Shown here piece by piece: positions 26,310-35,160 of a stretch of 64,000 bases of DNA. Position 1 is the first letter of the stretch. The number at the start of each line of letters is the position of its first letter. Origin of the DNA: an uncultured Bacteroidales bacterium. Its GTDB lineage: Bacteria > Bacteroidota > Bacteroidia > Bacteroidales > WCHB1-69. Below the pieces are notes generated by a model, which was not told where the DNA came from, did not search any database, and saw nothing but the letters and a program-made list of their open reading frames with translations. The position numbers were made by a program, and so were the translations under genes. The stretch is taken from assembly GCA_937949745.1 (NCBI GenBank), contig CALECM010000047.1, forward strand, positions 13,448 through 77,447. The letters are read 5' to 3'.

Positions 26310-28136
26310 TTAATTGAGGATTCTCATTTCACATTTTTCACAATCAAACTCCAGCCGGTAAACCTGGTATTTATTTTTCAGGAACAGCGGTTCCGGGAAT
26401 GTACGGGCATCTTTTCCCTCTTTTTTTATACATCCGCCAAGTGCGTATTTGATACAGTAACGGCAAAACATGACCGGTACATCTTTCAATGGTTTGATTT
26501 CGAAAGCCGGATCAACGGTTTTTACTCCTGTTTGTTTATAAAAATCAGCCGCTTTGCGGTTCATAACATTGGCTAAATAAGTAAGATGGGTTTTCGGAGG
26601 AAAAAGTTCCGCCGCATTACGGAATATTTTTAATCTGTTTTTATTCCATATAATTGTTCTTTCTTCAGATAATTTGTCCACCATTTCCCTCCGCCGGTTT
26701 GCCAATTGCGACACAGGGAAAAACCATGGTCGCGACAGAAGTACATCTATTTTTCCGGCTTCAAAAATCGTATTTCCCAATTTGGAGAATTGCTCTTTGA
26801 TATGACGAACTGACTGTTCCGGATCTTTTGCGGTTATTTTCTCCGTATTGACCCGCGTGAATACCTTGCAATGGTCTTCATCTTCGAAGTATATTTCAAC
26901 TCCTTCATCGGTTTCCTTAAAAGTGATATCAACCCTTATTTTCCGACGGGCGCTGTTTTTGAGTAATTGTTTTTCAAAAGCCTGGTTCCAGTTCCGGTAC
27001 AATTCCGTTCCGGGAGTGATATTGGGCATGATAGCGGGGATTATACGATCGCCGTCAATGCTGTTGATCCTGAATCCCTGTAATTCTTCCCCGGAATCCA
27101 GGAAACATAATCCGTCTCCGTTTGCAAATGTTACCGGCGAATCGACAGTAATGAAATTTTTTCCGATATTTCTTATTTTGCCCACATATTCCCCGATTGA
27201 TTTGGGGGTATTCCATTGTGTAATATCTTCTTTAATCTGATCCGGAAAGTAAGGAGTCATACCCCTGTTGAATGATTTTTCCGGTGCAGGAATAAAATCA
27301 AGAATAACTTTACCGGATGAGGATCTTTGAAATTCATTTTTGCCTTCCAGGATGCGGTCCAGTTGAAGGCGGTAGTGGGCGGTAATATTCTTTACATAAG
27401 ATAGTTCTTTCAAACGACCTTCAATCTTAAAGGATGTGATACCCGCGTTTAGCATTTCTTCAAGATAACCGGTCCGGTTCATGTCTTTCAGCGATAGCAG
27501 ATATTTATCCCTTATCCATTCTTTGCCGTTCTTATCCACGAGAGTGTAAGGCATCCGGCATAACTGCGCACAATTACCCCGGTTGGCGCTTCTTTTGCAA
27601 CTGCTCTGGCTCATATAGCATTGTCCGCTATAACTTACGCATAAGGCGCCGTGAACGAAAGCTTCCAGTTCGATATCCGTTTGTTCCGATATATCCCGGA
27701 TATCCGCGATAGAAAGTTCCCTGGCTAATATGACCCGTTGCAAACCAGCCTCTTTAAAGAATTTTATTTTCTCAGCAGTGCGGTTGTCGGTCTGGGTACT
27801 GGCATGCAGGGAGATGGGAGGAAGATCCAGTTTTAATAAGCCCATATCCTGGATAATGAGCGCGTCGATACCCGTTTCATAAAGTCTCCTGATGAGAATT
27901 TCGGCTTCTTCGAGTTCCCGGTCCGTTAAAATCGTATTTAAGGCAACGTATACCCGGGCAAAATAGTGGTGCGCATAGGAGCATAATTTTTCGATATCCG
28001 TAAGGGTATTTCCGGCTGCCGAACGCGCGCCGAATTTACTGGCGCCTATATATACGGCATCCGCCCCGTGGTTTATCGCTTCGATTCCGCAGTCAATATT
28101 TCCGGCAGGAGATAATAGTTCAATCTTTTTTGTCAT
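26310..28136 (-). CDS. Peptidase-U32-family protein, probable RNA hydroxylation factor (RlhA-like)
   Basis: 608 residues. It opens with KIELLSPAGNIDCGIEAINHGADAVYIG, the U32 TIM-barrel start, and has the family signature EAFVHGALCVSYSGQCYMS followed by Cys residues in SSCKRSANRGNCAQLCR. The four cysteines probably hold an iron-sulfur cluster. A long C-terminal part (DUF3656-like) ends with CRYCIKYALGGCIKK and CEKCEM, giving more cysteines. U32 members TrhP and RlhA make 5-hydroxyuridine in tRNA and 5-hydroxycytidine in 23S rRNA from prephenate; the long C-terminal extension favours the RlhA type. Subfamily is inferred. Its promoter is back-to-back with that of purK. Confidence 0.82.
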   Translation of the reverse strand: MTKKIELLSPAGNIDCGIEAINHGADAVYIGASKFGARSAAGNTLTDIEKLCSYAHHYFARVYVALNTILTDRELEEAEILIRRLYETGIDALIIQDMGLLKLDLPPISLHASTQTDNRTAEKIKFFKEAGLQRVILARELSIADIRDISEQTDIELEAFVHGALCVSYSGQCYMSQSSCKRSANRGNCAQLCRMPYTLVDKNGKEWIRDKYLLSLKDMNRTGYLEEMLNAGITSFKIEGRLKELSYVKNITAHYRLQLDRILEGKNEFQRSSSGKVILDFIPAPEKSFNRGMTPYFPDQIKEDITQWNTPKSIGEYVGKIRNIGKNFITVDSPVTFANGDGLCFLDSGEELQGFRINSIDGDRIIPAIMPNITPGTELYRNWNQAFEKQLLKNSARRKIRVDITFKETDEGVEIYFEDEDHCKVFTRVNTEKITAKDPEQSVRHIKEQFSKLGNTIFEAGKIDVLLSRPWFFPVSQLANRRREMVDKLSEERTIIWNKNRLKIFRNAAELFPPKTHLTYLANVMNRKAADFYKQTGVKTVDPAFEIKPLKDVPVMFCRYCIKYALGGCIKKEGKDARTFPEPLFLKNKYQVYRLEFDCEKCEMRILN

Positions 28137-28159
28137 GGAGCAGGATCACCTTTATCATA

Positions 28160-28167
28160 CAAAAATA
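28160..28167 (-). promoter_or_regulatory. -7 box candidate (TATTTTTG) for the U32 gene
   Basis: Minus-strand TATTTTTG, 23 bp before the U32 start codon; only 13 bp separate it from the opposing purK box at 28181-28188. Confidence 0.45.
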
Positions 28168-28180
28168 TGGTTTTTTTCAC

Positions 28181-28188
28181 TATTTTTG
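28181..28188 (+). promoter_or_regulatory. -7 box candidate (TATTTTTG) for purK
   Basis: Plus-strand TATTTTTG, 19 bp before the ATG at 28208. It rules out the earlier in-frame ATG at 28130 as the normal start. Confidence 0.5.
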
Positions 28189-28207
28189 TAACTTAATTGA
28201 CTTATGT

Positions 28208-29317
28208 ATGCAAAATAATATTACAACGATCGGCATTATCGGAGGCGGACAACTGGGTATGATGATGACGGAAGCGGCTCACCTGCTCGGGTACAGGGTC
28301 GTGGTGCTTGATCCTACTCCCGGATGTCCCTGCGGACTGATTGCGGAGGAACAGATCGTGGCAGCTTATGATGACGAAGAGAAAATAGAAGAATTATGCC
28401 GCAAATCGGATGTTGTGACTTATGAATTTGAAAATGTACCTTATACATCGGTAAAAAAGTGGAAATCATTCTATAATATACCACAAGGGGAGTTGCCCCT
28501 TTATTATTCGCAAAACCGGTTACGTGAAAAAAATGCCGCCGTACAGGCTGGAGCCATAACCGGTAAATATGTGGCCATTAATTCCTGTCATGATCTTGTC
28601 GGGGGATTGGATCAACTCGGTTATCCTTCCGTATTAAAAACCGCCAGTGGAGGTTATGACGGAAAAGGCCAGGTCGTATTACGTTCCCCTGAGCAACTTG
28701 ATCAGGCCATGGAACTGGCAGGTAACACTGAGTGTATTCTCGAAAAATTCATTCCTTTTGATTGTGAGATCAGCGTAATCGTAACCCGAAGTCCGGACGG
28801 TACCATGACCACATTGCCTGTTACCCGTAATATTCACCGGGAAAATATTCTTTTCATGAGTATTGCCCCGGCCGGCGTTTCCGAACCGGTGTTGAAGAAA
28901 GCGGGGGATATGGCCCGTAATATGATGATCAATCTGGGTTTTGTAGGTACTCTTGCCATCGAAATGTTTGTGGTCGGCGAAGAAGTATATTTCAACGAGA
29001 TGGCTCCCCGTCCTCATAATTCAGGACATTATTCCATTGAAGGATGTATTACCGGCCAGTTTGAACAACATATCCGGTCGATTACAGGGATGCCATTGGG
29101 TGAAACTACTTTAATACAACCTTCCGTCATGGTTAATTACCTGGGCCAACATATGGCGGGTATTGAAGAATTGAAAAAAGCTTCTTTAGAAGAGGTTTAC
29201 ATTCACGATTACCGAAAGAAGGAAGCCAAGCATAACAGAAAAATGGGGCATGTCACTTTTTTAGGATACACGGAAGAGCAGGTTAAAGAGATTGTAGAAT
29301 CTTACTGGAACAGATAA
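28208..29317 (+). CDS. purK: N5-carboxyaminoimidazole ribonucleotide synthase
   Basis: 369 residues from the ATG at 28208. The extra upstream codons would overlap the divergent U32 gene and the purK promoter. The N-terminus TTIGIIGGGQLGMMM is the glycine-rich start of PurK. Further on are VTYEFENVP, the ATP-grasp segments LKTASGGYDGKGQ and ILEKFIPFDCEISVIVTR, and the metal-binding end FNEMAPRPHNSGHYSIEG. It carboxylates AIR with ATP and bicarbonate in purine synthesis; the partner mutase PurE is not in the window. It is convergent with the TPM-domain gene. Confidence 0.96.
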   Translation: MQNNITTIGIIGGGQLGMMMTEAAHLLGYRVVVLDPTPGCPCGLIAEEQIVAAYDDEEKIEELCRKSDVVTYEFENVPYTSVKKWKSFYNIPQGELPLYYSQNRLREKNAAVQAGAITGKYVAINSCHDLVGGLDQLGYPSVLKTASGGYDGKGQVVLRSPEQLDQAMELAGNTECILEKFIPFDCEISVIVTRSPDGTMTTLPVTRNIHRENILFMSIAPAGVSEPVLKKAGDMARNMMINLGFVGTLAIEMFVVGEEVYFNEMAPRPHNSGHYSIEGCITGQFEQHIRSITGMPLGETTLIQPSVMVNYLGQHMAGIEELKKASLEEVYIHDYRKKEAKHNRKMGHVTFLGYTEEQVKEIVESYWNR

Positions 29318-29346
29318 TATCGGTAATATAACTTGAATAAAACGCA

Positions 29347-30138
29347 TTAAAATCTGCCTCCCGCGCCTCCGCCGCCAAAGCCTCCGCCTCCGCCGAATCC
29401 CCCGAAACCGCCGCGTGAACTTCCGCCACCGAAACTTCCGCCGGAACTTCTCCCTCCGGAAGCCATGGAAGCCAGCCAAAGCGCTTTCCAAAAACTGTCT
29501 TCCTTACCGCCGCTATTGCCGGAATTTCCTTTTCCGCCGCGGTGCAAAGCAAGTATCAGCACGATGAAAAGAATAGAGATACCCAATACGATAAGCGCTA
29601 CTATCACGCCTCCTCCCTCACTATCGTCATATCTTTCATGGGAAATTTCCCCCGCTGCGATCGGTAAGATTATATCAAGTGCGTGTTCCGTCCCCTCGTA
29701 ATATTGCTGCTCTTTGAAATAAGGGATAATCTCCCGTTCAATGATCCTTTTTACCGTAGCATCCGGTAAAGCTCCTTCCATATCGTAACCTACGGCGATA
29801 TAGATCTCACCACCCGTTTCGTTACGGGGTTTTATTAAAATTACGATTCCGTTTTTATATCCTTTGTCACGTACACCCCATTTCTCTCCGATTTCATAAG
29901 CGAATTGAGAAGCAGGATAACCGCCGAGATCATTAACCGTAACGATGGTAATGACATTGGAAGTAGTATCATTAAACCGTACTAATCTGTTTTCTAGTCT
30001 GTTAACTTGTTCATTTGTAAATATATGAGCAAAATCATTGACCAGCCGGGGCGGATCGGGTGCAGCCGGTATTTGCGCAAAAACCCTTCCGGAAAGAAGG
30101 GTTATAATGAGAAATAAAATGTATACGGATCTTTTCAT
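29347..30138 (-). CDS. TPM-domain (YgcG-like) membrane-anchored protein
   Basis: 263 residues. An N-terminal export signal (about 1-21) is followed by a TPM domain (about 28-175) with RLVNDFAHIFT, ITIVTVNDLGGYPASQFAYEIGEKWGVR, NGIVILIKP and IYIAVGYDMEGALPD, the hallmarks of the family. Then come a membrane segment (about 182-203) and a tail of mostly Gly, Ser and Arg. The TPM domain faces the periplasm; related proteins have been linked to photosystem II repair in plants and to phosphatase-like activity, but the bacterial role is unclear. Its ATG overlaps the lemA stop codon by one base (TAATG), so the pair is translationally coupled, as in many bacteria. Confidence 0.88.
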   Translation of the reverse strand: MKRSVYILFLIITLLSGRVFAQIPAAPDPPRLVNDFAHIFTNEQVNRLENRLVRFNDTTSNVITIVTVNDLGGYPASQFAYEIGEKWGVRDKGYKNGIVILIKPRNETGGEIYIAVGYDMEGALPDATVKRIIEREIIPYFKEQQYYEGTEHALDIILPIAAGEISHERYDDSEGGGVIVALIVLGISILFIVLILALHRGGKGNSGNSGGKEDSFWKALWLASMASGGRSSGGSFGGGSSRGGFGGFGGGGGFGGGGAGGRF

Positions 30139-30737
30139 TAATTAAAATCGAATTGTACGTCAGGAGCCTGTTCAGCACCAGCTTCTGCCTGGAAATAAGC
30201 TTTTTTCTCAAAACCGAACATACCGGCGATCATATTTTTAGGAAATCCGCGGATATATGCGTTATAAGTCTGTACCGTTTCATTAAATTTTTGTCTCTCC
30301 ACATTGATACGGTTTTCCGTACCTTCGAGCTGGGCCTGTAATTCCAGGAAGTTCTGGTTCGCTTTCAGTTCGGGATATCTTTCCACTACGACCATCAATC
30401 TGTTCAAGGCGCTGGTAAGATTGGCCTGTGCGTTCTGGAAAGCGGCAATATTGGCTTCCGTAAGGTTATTAGGGTCTACCGTTACGGAAGTAGCCTGCGA
30501 ACGGGCTTCGATAACAGATTCCAAAGTTCCCCTTTCAAAATCAGCAGCTCCCTGGACTGTCCTCACTAAATTAGGAATCAGGTCCGCCCTTCTTTGGTAA
30601 ACACTTTCAACCTGTGCCCAGGCAGAGGATACTTTTTCCTCTTCCCTGACCATTCTGTTATATATACTGGCCATCCAGATGCCGATCACCAGCACGACGG
30701 CGACGATAATTAAAATAACTTTGGTGGTTTTACTCAT
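30138..30737 (-). CDS. lemA: LemA-family protein
   Basis: 199 residues. An N-terminal membrane segment (about 6-25, VILIIVAVVLVIGIWMASIYN) is followed by the LemA signature EEKVSSAWAQVESVYQRRADLIPNLV and long amphipathic helices ending in PEVQFDFN-like sequence (PDVQFDFN here). LemA proteins are anchored by one helix and form helical bundles; their biochemical role is not settled. It is first in a two-gene unit with the TPM-domain gene, and its stop codon shares a base with the next start. A TAATTTTG box lies 33 bp upstream. Confidence 0.93.
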   Translation of the reverse strand: MSKTTKVILIIVAVVLVIGIWMASIYNRMVREEEKVSSAWAQVESVYQRRADLIPNLVRTVQGAADFERGTLESVIEARSQATSVTVDPNNLTEANIAAFQNAQANLTSALNRLMVVVERYPELKANQNFLELQAQLEGTENRINVERQKFNETVQTYNAYIRGFPKNMIAGMFGFEKKAYFQAEAGAEQAPDVQFDFN

Positions 30738-30770
30738 TGGTGCATTGTTTTAAGGTTATATAATCGGTTG

Positions 30771-30778
30771 CAAAATTA
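30771..30778 (-). promoter_or_regulatory. -7 box candidate (TAATTTTG) for lemA
   Basis: Minus-strand TAATTTTG fits TAnnTTTG and lies 33 bp before the lemA start. Confidence 0.4.
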
Positions 30779-31155
30779 CTCAAATTAAGAAATTGAATTC
30801 GTAGTAAAAACAAAACTTATGCACTTTTGTTCTGTGTAACTTTATCTTGCTTCCGGAATCGTATTTTTTCCTGAATAACGAATATTTTTGCGAGAAATAT
30901 ACCGGAATTCTTCCAAACCGGATTTTTATATTTGCTGGATAATGTAAAAATTTATAAACATTTTTTTCGATCCAATTCTTGCGATTTCATATTTTAAGAT
31001 AATATTTGATCATATATTCATTCATCCACACATCTATCCCGATATCCTTTCCGTAATCTTAAAATTGCACTGTAAAATATAATTTGATTTTTATGTACGG
31101 ATGTAAAGGAATCTTGATAAAGAAAAATAACCGGTATGGAATATTACAAAACTTC
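30779..31155. other. Intergenic region, no gene seen
   Basis: 377 bp of AT-rich sequence between the lemA promoter and the end of the aspartate kinase gene. A plus-strand TATTTTTG at 30883-30890 is not followed by a convincing reading frame. I see no strong hairpin, RNA gene or repeat. Confidence 0.5.
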
Positions 31156-32439
31156 CTAAATCTTATTTTTCCTTTTATTTTTCAAAACAAGCTGGATGGT
31201 CGTCCGGTTTTTTTGTTCTATGAGAACGGTTTTTCCTGCCAAGATCGAATTCAAGGATTCGTCGGAATAGTGGCGGATCGTAGCCAGTTCCACTTTATCA
31301 TTGTATTTTACGATATAATTCATTTTTAGTTCTTCGATGACCTTTTGAATTTTCCGGGAATGGTCGTCCACACAAATGGAAAAACTCAGGGCCGAATTCT
31401 GCATCAGGTTAATATTGATCTTGTGTATGGATAGTAGACTGAAGATTTCGGATAAATTATTGACCGCGATAAACGAAAAATCTTTCGGGAAGATGGAGAT
31501 CAGGATCTGGTTTTTCTTGAAAATGTAAGAATCAACAGGGGCGTCCGGTCCGGTACAGGAGATCACTGTTCCTGCTTCATCCGGATTGAAAAAGGATTTT
31601 ACATAAAGAGGTATCTGTTTGTTTTGCAGAGGTTTTAATGTTTTGGGATGGATAATATTAGCCCCGTAATAAGCCAGCTCGATAGCTTCTTCGTATGATA
31701 TCCGATCTAATTTTACCGCTCCCGGAAAAACTTTAGGATCGGCGTTAAAAAATCCCGGTACGTCTTTCCATATGATGATTTCTTCCGCATTAACGGAATA
31801 AGCAAAAATAGCCGCCGAATAGTCCGAGCCTTCCCGCCCCAGAGTGGTAGTTTCATTTGAAAGCGTTCCTCCTATAAACCCCTGGGTAATGACGATGTTC
31901 CCGTTCCCCTGGGAAAATAGTTCCCCGATACGGTTCCTGATCAGGGGTGTGGTAATTTTCCAGTCTACTTTTCCTTCCCTGAAGGAATCGTCGGTCTTGA
32001 TCAGGGTGCGGGCGTCTTCCAGATAATTTTTGATATTACGCTGCCTGAGATAAGAAGAGATTAAAGTGGTGGAAAAGAGTTCGCCGAAACTCACGACCTG
32101 GTCATAATCAAAGTCGTAGTTGTCACTTAAACCGAAGTTTAATTGATTACGCAGATTTTCAAACAGTGGTCGCAGGTCGTCCATGATCTTTTCGGGAGTA
32201 TCCGTCAGTTCATTCGCGATATGGTAATGGTTATCCCACAGTTCCTGCCATAGAATATCTGATTTTTCCTTATTTCCGTAATGATCATTCAGAAGGCTCT
32301 CCAGGTGATTGGTCGTTTTGCCGATGGCGGAAATCACCACAATCAACCGATCTTCCGCATATCGGGATAATATATTTTCTAATTGCCTTACGTTTGCCGC
32401 ATCTTTTACGGAACCACCCCCGAATTTAAAAACCTTCAT
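31156..32439 (-). CDS. lysC: Aspartate kinase, monofunctional
   Basis: 427 residues. The N-terminal KFGGGSV motif (usually KFGGTS) and VVISAIGKTTNHL start the amino-acid kinase fold. TLGREGSDYSAAIFAY and IWKDVPGFFNADPKV are the aspartokinase signatures, and the last ~120 residues form ACT-type regulatory repeats (FSIHKININLMQNS-like). There is no homoserine dehydrogenase fused. It phosphorylates aspartate at the entry to lysine, threonine and methionine synthesis and, in peptidoglycan, diaminopimelate. The position after the glutaminyl-cyclase-like gene with a 27 bp gap suggests co-transcription, with no obvious pathway link. Confidence 0.93.
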   Translation of the reverse strand: MKVFKFGGGSVKDAANVRQLENILSRYAEDRLIVVISAIGKTTNHLESLLNDHYGNKEKSDILWQELWDNHYHIANELTDTPEKIMDDLRPLFENLRNQLNFGLSDNYDFDYDQVVSFGELFSTTLISSYLRQRNIKNYLEDARTLIKTDDSFREGKVDWKITTPLIRNRIGELFSQGNGNIVITQGFIGGTLSNETTTLGREGSDYSAAIFAYSVNAEEIIIWKDVPGFFNADPKVFPGAVKLDRISYEEAIELAYYGANIIHPKTLKPLQNKQIPLYVKSFFNPDEAGTVISCTGPDAPVDSYIFKKNQILISIFPKDFSFIAVNNLSEIFSLLSIHKININLMQNSALSFSICVDDHSRKIQKVIEELKMNYIVKYNDKVELATIRHYSDESLNSILAGKTVLIEQKNRTTIQLVLKNKRKNKI

Positions 32440-32466
32440 ATTTGCTATAGTTAGGATATCGGGGAA

Positions 32467-33459
32467 TTATTGTTCACTGTAAATGACAGTCATCAGGGTT
32501 TTGCCGACCGCATCCAGGGTGTTTTTATCAATTTGGGTAATATTATCCTGCAATGTGTGCCAATAGGGGAAAAAGCCCGTATTGGTGGATTTGTCCTGGT
32601 GAACGATATTGATCATCGGGATTTTAGCTATAGTATTAATATAATAATGGTCGTCGGTAATGTAGTTGGCCGGACTGTTAATGAAATAATTCCCGTAGCC
32701 CAGTTGGTACGCTATTCCCCACACTTTGGAAAGAATGTTAGGGGCATAACGGGCCGATACGCCTTCATGATAGAAAGTCGCATTATAAGCTCCTACCATA
32801 TCCAGTAAAATTCCATATTGCGCCTTATAACCGGGAGTATGTTTATTGCGGGCCCAGTGTTGTGAACCAAGGCACCACCAGTCACCCGGAATATTGACAC
32901 TGCTCGGCGTCCCGTAATCTTCGGCATCAAAAAAGATAATATCGATTCCTACAGAAGGTTTATTCATTGATAACTGGCGGGCCAGTTCCATTAATACACC
33001 CACGCCGCTCGCGCCGTCATTGGCGCCGTCGATGGGTTTGTTCCAATTATCCGGATTCGGATCCTGATCGGCCGTATGACGGGAATCCCAATGTGCGCCC
33101 AATAGGATACGGTTTGTGTTCTGAGGGTTGAAAGAAGCGATTATATTTCTGGAATCCAGTTTTTTCCCATCATAAGTGTTTGCGATAAAAGGTTGTACGA
33201 TAACGGTGTCACAATATTTCGACATAGTGGAAGAGAGATAAGCTGCACACAACCGGTGCGCTTCGGTGTTAGGTACCCTCGGGCCGAAATCCGTTTGTGC
33301 CTTTACAAAATGAAAGGCTGAGTCAGCGTCAAAAGGATAAGTAGCCAATGCCGGCTTATCTTCCTGTTTTTCTTTTACCTCTTGATTTTTATTCCGGTTA
33401 CATGCACTTATAGAGAATACTATAGCAAATGTTATCAATGCAATTTTTCTAATTTTCAT
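32467..33459 (-). CDS. M28-family lipoprotein resembling glutaminyl-peptide cyclotransferase
   Basis: 330 residues with a lipobox at Ser-Ala-Cys, Cys20. The M28 fold is shown by RILLGAHWDSRH, the metal-binding Asp in DGANDGASGVGVLMELA, the acidic pair in IIFFDAEDYG and the late His in FPYWHTLQD. The spacing and the DAEDYG and WCLGSQHWA segments resemble animal-type glutaminyl cyclases, a class described in Porphyromonas gingivalis and relatives, more than aminopeptidases. Such enzymes convert N-terminal Gln of exported proteins to pyroglutamate. This fits Bacteroidetes, where signal peptidase cleavage often leaves Gln at +1, as seen in several leaders in this window. Activity is inferred. Confidence 0.8.
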   Translation of the reverse strand: MKIRKIALITFAIVFSISACNRNKNQEVKEKQEDKPALATYPFDADSAFHFVKAQTDFGPRVPNTEAHRLCAAYLSSTMSKYCDTVIVQPFIANTYDGKKLDSRNIIASFNPQNTNRILLGAHWDSRHTADQDPNPDNWNKPIDGANDGASGVGVLMELARQLSMNKPSVGIDIIFFDAEDYGTPSSVNIPGDWWCLGSQHWARNKHTPGYKAQYGILLDMVGAYNATFYHEGVSARYAPNILSKVWGIAYQLGYGNYFINSPANYITDDHYYINTIAKIPMINIVHQDKSTNTGFFPYWHTLQDNITQIDKNTLDAVGKTLMTVIYSEQ

Positions 33460-33489
33460 TATAATGCTGGATTTATCTATTTATAACTG

Positions 33490-33497
33490 CAAAAATA
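33490..33497 (-). promoter_or_regulatory. -7 box candidate (TATTTTTG) for the M28/aspartate kinase unit
   Basis: Minus-strand TATTTTTG, 30 bp before the start codon at 33459. Confidence 0.45.
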
Positions 33498-33576
33498 ACA
33501 AGTTATTTTGACTTTGGTTGAAGTATCCCGTAAATCCATCCATAAAACCGGAGAAGTTGCGATATCCGGAAAACGG

Positions 33577-34515
33577 TCAGGAGTGGTTTTTGAGCCAATC
33601 CACCACTTTTCCCATGATGATTTCCGTTCTCAGTTCTATCGCTTCATGAGTCGCATATCCGATATGAGGCGACAAAATACAATTAGGAGCTTTTAATAGC
33701 GGATGATCCGCAGGAAGGGGCGGTTCCGTTTCGAATACGTCAATGGCGGCGCCGGCTATTTTACCTTCCTGTAAGGCTTTGGATAATGCGAATGTGTCGA
33801 CCAGTTTTCCTCTTGCCGTATTGATCAGGATCGCGCTCTTTTTAAAAAGGTCCAGTTTTTCAGCGGATATAAGATTTTCCGTTTCGGATGTGAGCGGTAA
33901 ATGGAGGGAAACAATATCGGATTCACGTAAAAGATCTTCTAAGGAAACATACGATATCCCGCGCTCCGTTAATTCCCGGTTTACCGACCTGTTGTAAGCT
34001 ACAATCCGGGCTCCTAGGGCTTGCAGATTAAAAGCCGTTTGTTGCCCAATAGCGCCGGTCCCTATCATACCGACCGTTTTACCTTTTATTTGCCGGCCAA
34101 GAAATTGATTACGGGTTCCCCCATTTCTGATGGATGAGTCGAGAGAAGTAATTTTCCGGTAAAGATCAATGATAAGGCCTAACACCAGTTCCGATACCGC
34201 TACATTGGCATAACCGGCCGCGTTTTGCACCTCAATACCATTTTCCATGCAATAATCCATATCAATATGGTCCGTACCTGTAAAAGCTACCGCTAAAAAT
34301 TTCAATTGTAGGTCAGATGATAATATTTCCCGGTTTAACGGAATGTTGGACACAATTACGATATCCGCATTCTCTATTCTTTGCTTTAGAGTTTCCGGAT
34401 CTTCTTTCCGGTCGGGAAAACCGGTGAACTGATGGCCCATCATGGAGAGGTTATGTTTAAAATCCTCTATCCGGGTTTGGCTCATACCCATAGGCTCAAT
34501 GGCCACTATTTTCAT
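33577..34515 (-). CDS. D-2-hydroxyacid dehydrogenase family protein
   Basis: 312 residues from the ATG at 34515 (Met-Lys-Ile-Val-Ala-Ile-Glu). An ATG 11 codons earlier lies upstream of a -7 box at 34535-34542 and is therefore unlikely. The NAD-binding fold has VGMIGTGAIGQQ, then LHLPLTSETENLI, LINTARGKLVDTFAL (catalytic Arg) and SPHIGYATHEA (catalytic His), with the Glu in VFETEPPLP between. The family reduces 2-keto acids (glycerate, lactate, phosphoglycerate, phosphonates); the exact substrate is not visible. It is a single-gene unit. Confidence 0.9.
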   Translation of the reverse strand: MKIVAIEPMGMSQTRIEDFKHNLSMMGHQFTGFPDRKEDPETLKQRIENADIVIVSNIPLNREILSSDLQLKFLAVAFTGTDHIDMDYCMENGIEVQNAAGYANVAVSELVLGLIIDLYRKITSLDSSIRNGGTRNQFLGRQIKGKTVGMIGTGAIGQQTAFNLQALGARIVAYNRSVNRELTERGISYVSLEDLLRESDIVSLHLPLTSETENLISAEKLDLFKKSAILINTARGKLVDTFALSKALQEGKIAGAAIDVFETEPPLPADHPLLKAPNCILSPHIGYATHEAIELRTEIIMGKVVDWLKNHS

Positions 34516-34534
34516 ATTATTGGTATTAATTATG

Positions 34535-34542
34535 CAAATATA
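34535..34542 (-). promoter_or_regulatory. -7 box candidate (TATATTTG) that decides the dehydrogenase start
   Basis: Minus-strand TATATTTG, 20 bp before the ATG at 34515. It partly covers the codons that would follow the alternative ATG at 34548. Confidence 0.45.
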
Positions 34543-34657
34543 AAACAACTTTGCAAATTACTTAAATTTTGATTTTTTACTAGCTATATGCTGAAGATGG
34601 CGGTAATAAATAAAGCTATAACTTAATTATACACGGGTATATATAAAAAATTTAATT

Positions 34658-34665
34658 TATCTTTG
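34658..34665 (+). promoter_or_regulatory. -7 box candidate (TATCTTTG) for the intergenic RNA
   Basis: Plus-strand TATCTTTG with no protein gene downstream on this strand for almost 2 kb. The structured element begins about 24 bases later. Confidence 0.5.
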
Positions 34666-34669
34666 CGGG

Positions 34670-34860
34670 AAGTAAATGAAGGATTAAAAAAAGAAGAAGA
34701 GTAACTGTAATATTCGGAAAAAGGGTTTTTGTAGGAGATATTAAACTATTTACCGTAATGTTTATGAAAATCTCTTTTATTAAGATCTGAGGTTAAAATT
34801 CAATAAAAAACTAATCCTATAAAATAGATTTCTAGTTACTCTTTCTTCTTTTGTATTTTT
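34670..34860 (+). ncRNA. Structured intergenic RNA candidate, 6S-RNA-like
   Basis: About 190 nt between a -7 box and a T-rich end, in an intergenic region without codons. Bases 34689-34706 pair with 34834-34852 over 18 bp with a single bulged base (34844). Inside it, 34727-34736 pairs with 34815-34824 over 10 bp (one G-U). Between these two helices lie unpaired stretches of 20 nt (5' side) and 9 nt (3' side), and the apical part is AU-rich. A long closing stem, a large central bubble and a second stem over ~190 nt is the plan of 6S RNA, which traps housekeeping RNA polymerase. Bacteroidetes 6S RNAs diverge strongly in sequence, so the identity is inference; the paired arms are directly seen. 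Ends are approximate. Confidence 0.55.
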
Positions 34861-35160
34861 ATTTGCACATTTTGTTGTTACAATTTGATGTGATAGAAGT
34901 ACTAAAATAATCTATAATACAGCGATTTGAATGAATTTTAACAATTTTTCTATGAGTGTAGTGACCGATGAGGTGGACAAATATTTTCTTGTTAATTTCG
35001 CTATAATTGTTATAAAAATGTTAAATCATGATTTTTTGTGAGATTTTTATTTTTTGAAAAATAAAAAATAGCCACTTTTGGAAGTTTTTTCTCAAAAACT
35101 GTAATTTTTTGTTTCAAAGAACGGTTTTTCATACCGTAAAAAAACAGTATAAAGGAGATT
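34861..35160. other. AT-rich intergenic region
   Basis: 300 bp with no coding frame I would support. It contains an AT-only inverted repeat at 35044-35067 (arms of T5AT5 and A5TA5) and a short hairpin CGGT...ACCG near 35122-35137. Nothing here looks like an RNA gene. Confidence 0.5.

Noticed and set aside
30883..30890. Plus-strand TATTTTTG in the lemA-aspartate kinase gap, possible small RNA promoter
   Set aside because: No structure or terminator follows, and such boxes arise by chance in AT-rich intergenic DNA.
35044..35067. AT-only inverted repeat T5AT5/A5TA5
   Set aside because: Homopolymer-like composition with a 2-nt loop; expected by chance in this AT-rich gap and not clearly a terminator.
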